From JACMLD01 sp044223995 (lineage in GTDB: Bacteria; Bacteroidota; Bacteroidia; Chitinophagales; Chitinophagaceae), in contig JBGALE010000004.1 in NCBI GenBank assembly GCA_044223995.1, positions 547,643-611,642 on the forward strand: a stretch of 64,000 nucleotides of DNA. Direction: 5' to 3'. Positions 44,085 to 52,731 of this stretch are shown one piece after another. Made by a program: the position numbers and the translations under genes. Below the pieces are notes generated by a model, which saw only the letters and a program-made list of their open reading frames with translations, searched no databases and was not told where the DNA came from. The stretch's first letter is position 1. Each line of letters opens with the position of its first letter.

Positions 44085-44609
44085 ATGCAGGATAATATAT
44101 TTATAAGAAAAGCTACTACTGCAGACCGGGCCATCATCGCAGGCATCAGCCGATCCACTTTTTACGACACATTTGCCTCATTCAATACGAAGGAGAACAT
44201 GGATATTTTTATGGAACGGCAATTCAGCGCTGACAAACTCGAAGCAGAAGTAGGTGAACCGGATCTTATTTTCTTCCTTGCTTACTGCAATGATGAACTG
44301 GCCGGGTATGTAAAACTGAGAAACCCTTCTGCAGGCAGTGAAGATAACAGCATACATGAAATAGAAATAGCGCGCATTTATTCTACGAAATCAGCCATTG
44401 GCAGAGGAATCGGTAAGGCATTGATGCTTCGTTGCATTGAAGAAGCAACCGCGCTTGGTAAAACTCATATTTGGCTGGGTGTTTGGGAAAAAAACCAGCG
44501 TGCCATTGACTTCTATACAAAATTCGGATTTGTAAAAACCGGTGAACATGCTTTTGTCCTGGGTAAGGATATCCAGACGGACTGGATAATGAAGAAAAAA
44601 ATTGGGTAA
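44085..44609 (+). CDS. GNAT family N-acetyltransferase
   Basis: A 174-residue acetyltransferase: FIRKATTADRAIIAGI at the start, EIEIARIYSTKSAIGRGIGKALM with the acetyl-CoA loop R/QxxGxG/A, and GVWEKNQRAIDFYTKFGFVKTG. The ATG at 44085 gives the family length; a longer frame to 43995 runs back into the terminator. Substrate unknown. It converges on ypdA with four bases between stops. Confidence 0.9.
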   Translation: MQDNIFIRKATTADRAIIAGISRSTFYDTFASFNTKENMDIFMERQFSADKLEAEVGEPDLIFFLAYCNDELAGYVKLRNPSAGSEDNSIHEIEIARIYSTKSAIGRGIGKALMLRCIEEATALGKTHIWLGVWEKNQRAIDFYTKFGFVKTGEHAFVLGKDIQTDWIMKKKIG

Positions 44610-44613
44610 TTAT

Positions 44614-45615
44614 TTAAGCGCCCTTTACCACCATCTCTGCCAGTTCGGTTTTTATTTTACGGATGATATGCTCTGCATGCTCACGCGAGTTTTCTATAAA
44701 CAGCCGGTGTGTATTCATCCCACCGCAGATGACACCGGCGAGGTATACATTGGGAACATTTGTTTCGTGCGTTGTTTCATCGTAAGAAGGTTTTTTCACT
44801 TCATCATCGGAAAGCTGTATCCCAATTTTACGTAAAAAATCGAGGTTGGGCTGATATCCGGTCAGTGCAATCACCCAATCATTTGCAATGGTGACCATAC
44901 CATCCGGTGTTTGAATATCCACTTCGTGTTCGCGTATCGACTTCACTGTTGAATGATAATAAGCTTTGATGGAACCCTCTTTTATACGGTTCATGATATC
45001 GGGCCGAACCCAGTATTTCACTCTTTCGCCGATATCTTCCTGCCTGACGACCATAGTAACTTCTGCACCCTTGCGCCATGTCTCCAATGCAGCGTCTACC
45101 GCAGAATTCTGCGCACCTACCACCAATACTTTTTGGAAGGCATAGAAATGCGGATCTTTATAATAATGTGTCACTTTGGGAAGGTCTTCGCCCGGAACAT
45201 TCAGCAAATAAGGGATATCATAAAAACCGGTGGCAATGATAATATGCGTGGCTTGGTATTGTTGCGAGCCAGTTGTTACCATAAAACCCTCATTTTCCCT
45301 TTTAATTTCCGTTACTTCTTCAAACAAATGAATATTCAGGTGGTTTGCAACTGCAACACGCCGGTAATACTCCAGCGCTTCATTGCGGGTAGGCTTGGCA
45401 TTATTAGACACAAATGGAATACCGCCGATCTCCAGTCTTTCCGAAGTGGAAAAGAAAGTCATGTTGACAGGGTAATTATACAGGGAATTGACCAAACAAC
45501 CTTTTTCGAGCACCACATAATCTATTCCTGCCTTTTTTGCTTCCAATGCGCAGGCAAGCCCGATGGGGCCGCCACCAATAATCACAATATAATAAGGAGA
45601 AGATGAATGCGCCAA
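44614..45615 (-). CDS. ypdA: YpdA-type bacillithiol disulfide reductase
   Basis: A 333-residue flavoprotein that uses NADPH to reduce bacillithiol disulfide. FAD site IIGGGPIGLACALEAKKAG at residues 12-30, second dinucleotide site VVGAQNSAVDAALE around 165. There is no CxxC pair, matching YpdA and not thioredoxin reductase. The start is TTG at 45615: an in-frame TAA lies upstream and no ATG precedes the FAD site. It implies that this organism uses bacillithiol. Confidence 0.9.
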   Translation of the reverse strand: MAHSSSPYYIVIIGGGPIGLACALEAKKAGIDYVVLEKGCLVNSLYNYPVNMTFFSTSERLEIGGIPFVSNNAKPTRNEALEYYRRVAVANHLNIHLFEEVTEIKRENEGFMVTTGSQQYQATHIIIATGFYDIPYLLNVPGEDLPKVTHYYKDPHFYAFQKVLVVGAQNSAVDAALETWRKGAEVTMVVRQEDIGERVKYWVRPDIMNRIKEGSIKAYYHSTVKSIREHEVDIQTPDGMVTIANDWVIALTGYQPNLDFLRKIGIQLSDDEVKKPSYDETTHETNVPNVYLAGVICGGMNTHRLFIENSREHAEHIIRKIKTELAEMVVKGA

Positions 45616-45756
45616 TGCAATGATATTTCTGCAAATTTAACTGTAAACTCTAAGCGAATGAATAAATAACAGGTGATATCATTAAAAGGTTTTCAAAACA
45701 TCATTTTTAAATGTGTAGCAACCACACACTGTTATGGATGGCAGTAGTCAAACACT

Positions 45757-45764
45757 TATTTTTG
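45757..45764 (+). promoter_or_regulatory. -7 promoter element of fbp
   Basis: TATTTTTG fits TAnnTTTG, 28 bases before the ATG at 45793. No clear -33 box. Confidence 0.5.
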
Positions 45765-45792
45765 CTTTCATAGTACATCCAAACGCTGCCAT

Positions 45793-46800
45793 ATGAGTTT
45801 AATCAACCGAAAAGTATTAACCCTCGACGAATTTACTATCCAGCAATTAAGGTTATTTCCACATGCCACGGGTGAGCTGAGCGGTTTGCTCCGTGATATC
45901 GGGCTTGCAGCCAAACGTGTCAATGTAGAAGTCAACAAAGCAGGCCTGGTAGATATACTGGGCGATGCAGGCGCCGTGAATGTACAGGGGGAGGATGTAA
46001 AAAAGCTGGATGTCTTCGCCAATAACCAGTTCATGGGTGTATTGCAGCATGGTATCAGTTGCGCAGGTATTGCCAGCGAAGAACTGGATGATTATATCGC
46101 CTTCGACGATGAAGTCAGCAAGAATTCCAAATATGTTTGCATGTTTGATCCACTGGATGGCAGCGGCAATATCGATGTGAATATTTCCATCGGAACCATT
46201 TTTGGCGTGTACCGCCGCGTGTCGGCGAAGGGAAGCCTGGCCAGCAGGGAAGATTTTCTGCAGCCCGGAAAAAACCAGGTAGCGGCAGGTTATATTGTAT
46301 ATGGTTCATCCACCATGCTGGTATACGGAACAAGAAGAGGTGTGAATGGGTTTACCCTCGATCCATCCATTGGTGAATTCAGTATGAGTCATCCCAATAT
46401 CAAATGCCCGGAATTTGGAAAGATATATTCCGTCAATCATGGCAATTTTTTCAAGTACGATAAACATGTGCAGCAATACATCACTGCCTGCCAGAAAAAA
46501 GATACAACTAACGGCGGCCCGTACACGCAGCGTTATATAGGAAGTATGGTAGCCGATGTGCACCGCAACCTGATCAAAGGTGGAATATTTATGTATCCTG
46601 GTACTACGGATAAACCAAAAGGGAAACTTCGCCTGATGTATGAATGCAATCCTTTTGCATTTATTACCGAAGTGGCTGGTGGAAAGGCTACCAATGGAAA
46701 GGACAGGATACTGGATATTCAGCCAACCGAACTGCACCAGCGCTCACCATTGTTTATTGGAAGCAAGGGAATGATGGAAGAACTGGAGACCTACAAGTGA
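45793..46800 (+). CDS. fbp: Class 1 fructose-1,6-bisphosphatase
   Basis: Gluconeogenic phosphatase, 335 residues. Metal-site block CMFDPLDGSGNIDVN near residue 118, then SIGTIFGVYRR, YGSSTMLVYG and GGKATNGKDRILD near the C-terminus, where the 6-phosphate is bound. It stands alone with a promoter-like element; its presence fits with the glycogen and sugar uptake genes at the right end. Confidence 0.96.
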   Translation: MSLINRKVLTLDEFTIQQLRLFPHATGELSGLLRDIGLAAKRVNVEVNKAGLVDILGDAGAVNVQGEDVKKLDVFANNQFMGVLQHGISCAGIASEELDDYIAFDDEVSKNSKYVCMFDPLDGSGNIDVNISIGTIFGVYRRVSAKGSLASREDFLQPGKNQVAAGYIVYGSSTMLVYGTRRGVNGFTLDPSIGEFSMSHPNIKCPEFGKIYSVNHGNFFKYDKHVQQYITACQKKDTTNGGPYTQRYIGSMVADVHRNLIKGGIFMYPGTTDKPKGKLRLMYECNPFAFITEVAGGKATNGKDRILDIQPTELHQRSPLFIGSKGMMEELETYK

Positions 46801-46862
46801 TTATCGTGTATGGTTTGTATATTCGGGAAAATTATTGATACCATTCAACCTGTTACTACATC

Positions 46863-47336
46863 ATGTCATTGCATTCACCCATCACTATAATTTCTTACGA
46901 GGATCAGTATGCCGCTGTATTCAGGGACATTAACCTCGAATGGCTGAATAAATATCATCTTGCCGAAAGCCATGACCTGATGGTTTTAAATGATCCGCGC
47001 GGTACCATCATCGACACGGGTGGCTGTATATTCCTGGCCATGGACGGAGCGCAGGTAGTGGGAAGTGCTGCGCTGATCAAAGAGCATGAGGACGGTGTGT
47101 TTGAACTGGCAAAGATGACGGTTGTTAACAGCCACCAGGGAAGGGGCATCAGCAAATTATTACTGAAACGCTGTATTGATGAAGCCCAGGCATTAGGTGC
47201 CAGGAGGCTGACTTTATTCTCCAATCACCAATTGCAAACGGCGCTGAAGCTGTATGAGCAATTTGGTTTTCATCATATACCGGTGGAAGATTCACCGTTT
47301 GTAACAGCCGATGTGAAAATGGAATTGGTGTTGTAA
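46863..47336 (+). CDS. GNAT family N-acetyltransferase
   Basis: A 157-residue acetyltransferase with ELAKMTVVNSHQGRGISKLLL, the acetyl-CoA loop, near residues 80-100, and LFSNHQLQTALKLYEQFGF near the C-terminus. The central sequence GGCIFLAMDGAQVVGSA is the usual beta-strand core. Substrate unknown. Its stop runs into the A run of a minus-strand terminator. Confidence 0.9.
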   Translation: MSLHSPITIISYEDQYAAVFRDINLEWLNKYHLAESHDLMVLNDPRGTIIDTGGCIFLAMDGAQVVGSAALIKEHEDGVFELAKMTVVNSHQGRGISKLLLKRCIDEAQALGARRLTLFSNHQLQTALKLYEQFGFHHIPVEDSPFVTADVKMELVL

Positions 47337-47371
47337 AAAAAAAAGCCGGCCAATATTCATTGACCGGCATA
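47335..47371 (-). terminator. Terminator of the SRPBCC-GyrI gene
   Basis: On the minus strand GCCGGTCAATG pairs with the CAATATTGGCCGGC region (stem GCCGG/CCGGC at 47345-47368), followed by a run of ten T. The gene's stop is at 47400. Confidence 0.84.
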
Positions 47372-47399
47372 TAACGGCAAGCAAGCGAAGAGGCCAGTG

Positions 47400-48428
47400 T
47401 TATTTGATGGGAAACACGATATCGGTTTGCACCTTATACGGGTCTTTCTCTACTCCCGGATCTCCCACATAGATTTCATAAGGTGGTGCTGCCACAGATT
47501 TGTTGTGCTGTTTTATCCATTCCGCTACTGCGGTATATCCTTTTGACACAAGGTCGTAAGGTCCAAAAAAATGCGCAACTACTGCTTTGCCGGCTTCCAT
47601 TTCCTTTACTTTGATCCTTCCTTCGGTAGCTGCAGGTTTTTTATCAACGGGCGCGCCGATATCGAAAACAAAAGGAGGTTGCGGTCCATTGTACCATGCA
47701 AGGGGAGGCCCCATCATTTTCAAACCAGCTTTCTTTAGAAAGCCGCCCAGTTCTCCAGGGATGATTTGCATGAATTTCTTACCTATCTCTTCTGAATTAT
47801 TTGCACTGTCTGTAACGTACACAATAATTTTCCTGGCAACTGTTATTTCTTCGATGGTATAGGTTGGTTCCTGCGCAACAGTTACAGTAAGTTCACCTTT
47901 AGCCGCGAGGCTTTTAATATTGGCAAGACCAGAATCAAATTGGGGTCCTACCATTTTATCCATGAACAACCCCATCCAGCGATAGACGGGATTATTGCCG
48001 AGATTGGAATTAATATACCATTTCATGGAAGTTGCATCGCCTTGTGGTGTCAGTTCCCATCCACCATAGGATGGTTCTGCGAAGTCGGCAAATTCCATCT
48101 TTGTTACCACTTTGCTATTGGGCACAGTTTCATCGATGGTCAGTTTGCCATTTCCTACCTGTTTATTGGTGCTGTTCCATTTGTACCATGCACCGGCGCC
48201 TTGTTTTTGCGCAGCATATTCCACTTTCCAGTTTGGATCCAGTTTGTTCCAGGGCATCCATTTATCGTAGGTGCCCAGATCATTGATAAGCTTATATACA
48301 GATTCAGGTTTTGCAGGAATGACTGCAGTCCGTTCAATATGTGCGTTTTTGGGAAGGAAAAATCCAACAAGAAGCAGTGCTATAAACACACCCACCAGCC
48401 AAAGCAAAATTTTAAATATTGCTTTCAT
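47400..48428 (-). CDS. SRPBCC domain fused to GyrI-like domain, membrane anchored
   Basis: A 342-residue protein: one N-terminal membrane segment (AIFKILLWLVGVFIALLLVGF), an SRPBCC/polyketide-cyclase-like lipid-binding domain at about residues 30-180 (ERTAVIPAKPESVYKLINDLGTYDKWMPW), and a GyrI-like/AraC effector-binding domain from about 200 (VKEMEAGKAVVAHFFGPYD, YEIYVGDPG). Both domains bind small hydrophobic ligands in other proteins, so a ligand carrier or sensor at the membrane is a fair guess. The ATG at 48428 is preferred, the longer frame adding a non-conserved leader. Confidence 0.84.
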   Translation of the reverse strand: MKAIFKILLWLVGVFIALLLVGFFLPKNAHIERTAVIPAKPESVYKLINDLGTYDKWMPWNKLDPNWKVEYAAQKQGAGAWYKWNSTNKQVGNGKLTIDETVPNSKVVTKMEFADFAEPSYGGWELTPQGDATSMKWYINSNLGNNPVYRWMGLFMDKMVGPQFDSGLANIKSLAAKGELTVTVAQEPTYTIEEITVARKIIVYVTDSANNSEEIGKKFMQIIPGELGGFLKKAGLKMMGPPLAWYNGPQPPFVFDIGAPVDKKPAATEGRIKVKEMEAGKAVVAHFFGPYDLVSKGYTAVAEWIKQHNKSVAAPPYEIYVGDPGVEKDPYKVQTDIVFPIK

Positions 48429-48614
48429 GTCAGTTGTTTTGGTTAAAAAGCAGGATAAAGCTGGTAAAAAGTTTGTCAAGATAAGTAATAGTTTAATAAC
48501 ACCAAAGGTTTTTTAGGGGCCTTTTCGAGAAGAGGAATAGTTTTCGGCCTGTTCAACCTTTTGCAGGGATTAAAAGTTATCTTGTAATAATGCCTTTTAT
48601 ATAGGCTGAACAGA

Positions 48615-48622
48615 TAACTTTG
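48615..48622 (+). promoter_or_regulatory. -7 promoter element of the fdx operon
   Basis: TAACTTTG fits TAnnTTTG, 31 bases before the ATG at 48654. Confidence 0.5.
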
Positions 48623-48653
48623 CAGCTTCAAATTTGACGACCAGATTATATTT

Positions 48654-48992
48654 ATGTATACGATTACTTTTAAGTTTGAACAGAAGGGGCTCGAACCGGT
48701 TACCATCACCAATGCGGCTCCTGATCAGAGCCTGCTGGAACTGGCTTTGACCAATGATATAGATTTGCACCATAACTGTGGGGGCGTATGCGCCTGCAGC
48801 ACCTGCCATTTATACCTCGAGGAAGGAGAGGACCTGGTGGAAGAACTTAGTGACAAGGAAGAAGATTTCGTGGATCGGGCTGTGAATCCAAGGTTAAACT
48901 CCCGGCTCGGATGCCAGTGCGTATTGTTGCCGGGCAAGGGTGGAAAAGTGATCGCTACTATTCCGGATCAAACCCAATTCCTGGGAGAATAG
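48654..48992 (+). CDS. fdx: 2Fe-2S ferredoxin (ISC type)
   Basis: A 112-residue ferredoxin. The four ligand cysteines are in HHNCGGVCACSTCHLYL (residues 40-56) and RLGCQCVL near 88, the arrangement of adrenodoxin/Fdx-type ferredoxins used in iron-sulfur cluster assembly. It is followed 58 bases later by iscX, supporting the assembly role. Confidence 0.93.
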   Translation: MYTITFKFEQKGLEPVTITNAAPDQSLLELALTNDIDLHHNCGGVCACSTCHLYLEEGEDLVEELSDKEEDFVDRAVNPRLNSRLGCQCVLLPGKGGKVIATIPDQTQFLGE

Positions 48993-49050
48993 TATCTCTT
49001 ACAAAACAGCAGACCAGTTTATTTATCATCTTTTTATATTTTCACTTTCT

Positions 49051-49290
49051 ATGAGTCATTTTGAACCACCCATTAAATGGAGCGATTATGAAGATATTGC
49101 CATGAAACTCTATGAACGTTTTGGTGATAGCTTTGATGAAGGAAAAATTTACCGGATACGGTTTACCGATTTGCTGGAATGGGTGTTGCAGATACCCAAT
49201 TTTGAAGGAAAGCGGGAAGAGAGTAATGAAGGCCACCTTGAAATGATACAAAGCACCTGGGTGTACGAGTGGCGTGACAACCAAAAATAA
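49051..49290 (+). CDS. iscX: Iron-sulfur assembly protein IscX
   Basis: A 79-residue acidic protein with IKWSDYEDIAMKLYERFGD at the start and RIRFTDLLEWVLQIPNFEG, the IscX signature. It may regulate cysteine desulfurase or carry iron. No iscS or iscU is in this window, so these two genes lie apart from any main ISC cluster. Confidence 0.92.
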   Translation: MSHFEPPIKWSDYEDIAMKLYERFGDSFDEGKIYRIRFTDLLEWVLQIPNFEGKREESNEGHLEMIQSTWVYEWRDNQK

Positions 49291-49317
49291 TCATCACCCA
49301 AATAAAATAAGTGAATC

Positions 49318-49833
49318 TTGCTCAAGGGGTTTAAGCAAATAACATGTTTTGCGTTTGATGTCGACGGTGTACTCACCGACGGCACGGTGTTATTGCTGGA
49401 TGATGGCCAGCAGGCAAGGCGCATGAGTATCCGGGACGGGTATGCATTGCAACTGGCGGTAAAAAAAGGATATAAGGTCCTGGTAATATCAGGGGCATAT
49501 TCCGAAGCGGTTAAAACCAGGCTTCAGAAACTGGGCGTGACGGATGTGTTTATGAAAGTGGAAAACAAGGAAGCGCAATTGACATCTTATCTCAGTGCAA
49601 GCGGGTTAACGCCGCAGCAGGTTTTGTTCATGGGAGATGATATACCCGACTATGGGGTAATGAAAACAGTCGGCCTGCCCTGCTGTCCCGCGGATGCAGC
49701 TCCCGAAATCAAACATATTTCCCAATATATTTCCGCACAAAAAGGAGGCAGGGGATGTGTCAGGGATGTGATAGAGAAAGTAATGAAACTGAACAATCAC
49801 TGGGATATGGACACTTCCGTGGCCAGCAAATAG
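49318..49833 (+). CDS. kdsC: KdsC-like HAD phosphatase (KDO 8-phosphate phosphatase)
   Basis: A 171-residue HAD-superfamily protein: FAFDVDGVLTDGT (catalytic DxD) at residues 11-23, VISGAYSEAVKTRLQ, ENKEAQL and VLFMGDDIPDYGVMK, then VGLPCCPADAAPEIK. The features match KdsC, which dephosphorylates KDO-8-P for lipopolysaccharide core synthesis. The start is TTG at 49318: an in-frame TGA lies two codons upstream and no ATG precedes the active site. Confidence 0.9.
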   Translation: MLKGFKQITCFAFDVDGVLTDGTVLLLDDGQQARRMSIRDGYALQLAVKKGYKVLVISGAYSEAVKTRLQKLGVTDVFMKVENKEAQLTSYLSASGLTPQQVLFMGDDIPDYGVMKTVGLPCCPADAAPEIKHISQYISAQKGGRGCVRDVIEKVMKLNNHWDMDTSVASK

Positions 49834-49885
49834 TTTGGCTTTTTATTTCTCCCATCTATAATTACCTTCGGGGCGAATCAATTCC

Positions 49886-50836
49886 ATGAAATTAGCAGGA
49901 GCATTCCTACGATTAGTACGCTGGCCAAACCTGGTGTTTATTGTTCTTACACAATACCTGTTCTACTATTGCATCATGTTGCCGGCATTTACCATGCAGG
50001 GGTATGAGTCAACCTGGTTTCTCACCTGGAACGTTTTTGGCTGGCTGACTGCCTCCTCGGTTTTAATTGCCGCTGCCGGTTATATCATCAACGATTATTT
50101 TGATCTGAATATCGACCAGGTCAATAAACCCGATTCCATTGTTATACAAAAAATCATCAGGCGGCGCTGGGCTATATTCTGGCACCTGACATTGTCGTTC
50201 GCGGGAGTGGTGATTGCATTTTATGTAAGCTGGAAGCTGAAAAGCTGGCTGGTAGGCCCGCTTAATTTGTTATGCGTTTTGCTGCTTTGGTTTTATTCCA
50301 CCACATTTAAGAAAAAATTCCTGCTCGGTAATATTATCATATCACTGCTGACTGCCTGGGTGGTATTTGTTTTGTATATCGGGGAACTGCATATCATTAC
50401 ACTCACCCGTGAACATGCTTATTACCTTGCAATAGCCAGGATATTTAAACTGGCAATTTTGTATGGTGGATTTGCCTTTATCATTTCACTGGTGAGAGAA
50501 GTAATCAAGGACATGGAAGATATCCAGGGTGATGAAAAATACGGATGCCGCACCATGCCCATCATTTGGGGCATACCTGCGGCGAAAGTATTCACCGCTG
50601 TATGGCTGGTGGTATTAATAGTTGCTACCGTTATCGCTGCAGTATATGGAATATTACTGGGATGGCTTGTTGCTTCCATGTATGCGATTATGCTTGTGGC
50701 TTTTCCATTTGTGATAGTAGTAAGAAATTTATATAAGGCAGCTACACCCCGGCAGTTTCATCAAATCAGCAACCTTATCAAACTGGTTATGCTGACTGGT
50801 ATTTTATCCATGGTATTTTTCAAATGGCATATCTGA
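49886..50836 (+). CDS. UbiA family prenyltransferase (geranylgeranylglycerol-phosphate type)
   Basis: A 316-residue integral membrane prenyltransferase with about nine hydrophobic segments. The two aspartate-rich motifs are NDYFDLNID around residue 69 and KDMEDIQGDEKYG around residue 208, the latter including GCRTMP. The opening FLRLVRWPNLVFIVLTQYL resembles archaeal-type DGGGP synthases found in Bacteroidota. A quinone-type prenyltransferase is the alternative. It overlaps the start of the Maf gene by a base. Confidence 0.88.
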   Translation: MKLAGAFLRLVRWPNLVFIVLTQYLFYYCIMLPAFTMQGYESTWFLTWNVFGWLTASSVLIAAAGYIINDYFDLNIDQVNKPDSIVIQKIIRRRWAIFWHLTLSFAGVVIAFYVSWKLKSWLVGPLNLLCVLLLWFYSTTFKKKFLLGNIIISLLTAWVVFVLYIGELHIITLTREHAYYLAIARIFKLAILYGGFAFIISLVREVIKDMEDIQGDEKYGCRTMPIIWGIPAAKVFTAVWLVVLIVATVIAAVYGILLGWLVASMYAIMLVAFPFVIVVRNLYKAATPRQFHQISNLIKLVMLTGILSMVFFKWHI

Positions 50837-51396
50837 TGGAAAGAATTGTACTTGCATCGCAATCGCCAAGACGGAAACAATTGCTGGAATGGGCAGAAAT
50901 ACCCTTCGATGTAATTGTAAAAGAAACTGATGAATTGTATCCCGCTGATCTTGCGGTAGAAGAAGTTCCGGTATATATTGCGCGCAATAAAGCGCTGGCT
51001 GTGCAGTCAGAATTTAGCCACGACCGTATTGTACTTGCCGCAGACACAATTGTTGTTTTACAGGACACGATTATCGGAAAACCCAAGGACAAACAGGATG
51101 CCATCCAGATACTGAGCAAACTCTCAGGTCAGCAGCACCATGTGATTACTGGTGTGGTAATACTAAGAGGGGCAGAAGAAATTTCATTTTCAGATATCAC
51201 AACCGTTTCATTTCATGAACTGACATTCGAACAAATACATTTCTACGTAGACAAATACAAACCCTACGACAAAGCAGGCGCCTATGCCATACAGGAATGG
51301 ATAGGTGTTACAGGTATCAAATCCATTGAAGGGGATTTTTATAATGTTATGGGGTTACCGGTGAGCCGCGTAGTTCGTGCACTCGAAGAAATCTAG
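50836..51396 (+). CDS. maf: Maf-like nucleotide pyrophosphatase
   Basis: Hydrolyses non-canonical or modified nucleoside triphosphates. The product of 186 residues starts MERIVLASQSPRRKQLL, the Maf signature, then VLAADTIVVLQDTIIGKP, KLSGQQHHVITGV and YKPYDKAGAYAIQEW. The start ATG at 50836 shares its first base with the UbiA stop (TGATG), a translational coupling junction. An in-frame ATG at 50824 is possible. Confidence 0.93.
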   Translation: MERIVLASQSPRRKQLLEWAEIPFDVIVKETDELYPADLAVEEVPVYIARNKALAVQSEFSHDRIVLAADTIVVLQDTIIGKPKDKQDAIQILSKLSGQQHHVITGVVILRGAEEISFSDITTVSFHELTFEQIHFYVDKYKPYDKAGAYAIQEWIGVTGIKSIEGDFYNVMGLPVSRVVRALEEI

Positions 51397-51465
51397 AACA
51401 AATTCGCGTTTTTAGTCTGCAGCGTTTTTTCTAAATTGACTGATTAATTACGAATCATCAACCTT

Positions 51466-52731
51466 ATGAAAGAACGAATGCTGCAATTCATCTGGCAGTT
51501 TCAGTATTTTAATCACGACGGACTGGAAACAGAAAATGGAGAGCTGGTACAAATTATTTTCCCCGGCATTTTCAATACCAACCAGGGCCCGGATTTCCTG
51601 GAAGCCCGGATACTGATCAATAAAATAATGCTGGTAGGGCATGTGGAACTTCACCTTAAATCCTCGCAATGGTTTACACACCGGCACGATGAAGACAGCA
51701 ACTATCAAAACGTGATCTTGCATGTAGTGCTGGAAGATGACAAGCAAATAAATAAACATGTACCCGTGCTGGTATTACAACAACGTATCCCGGGTCTGCT
51801 GCTGGAACAATACAATCAATGGATGCAGCAGGAGATGCCTATTCCCTGCGGGTATTCTGTTCACAAAGTGAAACCACTGGTATGGCTGGCCTGGAAGGAG
51901 AGATTGCTGGCAGAGCGATTACTGCGGAAGAGTGCCTACATGCTGGAATTACTGAAATGCAATGGTAACCATTGGGAGCAAACATTCTGGCAGCTTATCG
52001 CCAGGAATTTTGGTTTAAAGGTAAATGCAGAAGCTTTTGAGATGATGGCAGAAACCATTCCCATCACCCTGCTGGCCAAACACAAGAATCAGCAAACGGT
52101 GATTGAAGCATTGATCATGGGGCAGGTGAGGTTGCTGGAAGGAGATTTTATGGATGATTATCCGAAATTATTACAACGAGAGTACCGGTTTTATCAAAAA
52201 AAGTATAAGTTACTTCGCCCAAAAGCGAATGTCCATTTTCTGCGCATGCGCCCCGCAGCTTTTCCCACTATCCGGTTATCGCAACTGGCTGCACTGATTC
52301 ACCGATCCGCACACTTGTTTTCTGTTATGCGGGAAACCGCTACTTTACCTGAAGCGAAGGAATTACTGATGGTGTCGGCCAACGATTATTGGGATTATCA
52401 CTACGTGTTTGATGAACCCACCTCCTGTAAGAAAAAAAACCTGGGTGCAGGGATGGTGAGCAATATCATGATCAATACCATTATACCTTCATTGTTTGCC
52501 TATGGGCATTATTATGATCAAAATGCACTTAAACAGAAAGCGCTGTCGTGGATGGAATTGATCAAACCGGAACACAATAATATCACGGATAGCTGGGAAG
52601 AATTGGGATTGGTCAATAAAAATGCTTTTGACAGCCAGTCATTCATTGAACTAAAGACACAGTACTGCAATAAAAAACGCTGTCTTGATTGTGCTATTGG
52701 CAATACATTGCTGAAGCAATCTGCTATATAG
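51466..52731 (+). CDS. DUF2851 family protein
   Basis: A 421-residue protein typical of Bacteroidota. Characteristic pieces: FIWQFQYFNHDGLETENGE, IFPGIFNTNQGPDFLEARILI, VGHVELHLKSSQWFTHRHD and YQNVILHVVLEDD. A cysteine cluster near the C-terminus (CNKKRCLDCAIGNTLL) may bind a metal. The fold resembles a nuclease-like core in its N-terminal part, but function is unknown. Confidence 0.88.
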   Translation: MKERMLQFIWQFQYFNHDGLETENGELVQIIFPGIFNTNQGPDFLEARILINKIMLVGHVELHLKSSQWFTHRHDEDSNYQNVILHVVLEDDKQINKHVPVLVLQQRIPGLLLEQYNQWMQQEMPIPCGYSVHKVKPLVWLAWKERLLAERLLRKSAYMLELLKCNGNHWEQTFWQLIARNFGLKVNAEAFEMMAETIPITLLAKHKNQQTVIEALIMGQVRLLEGDFMDDYPKLLQREYRFYQKKYKLLRPKANVHFLRMRPAAFPTIRLSQLAALIHRSAHLFSVMRETATLPEAKELLMVSANDYWDYHYVFDEPTSCKKKNLGAGMVSNIMINTIIPSLFAYGHYYDQNALKQKALSWMELIKPEHNNITDSWEELGLVNKNAFDSQSFIELKTQYCNKKRCLDCAIGNTLLKQSAI

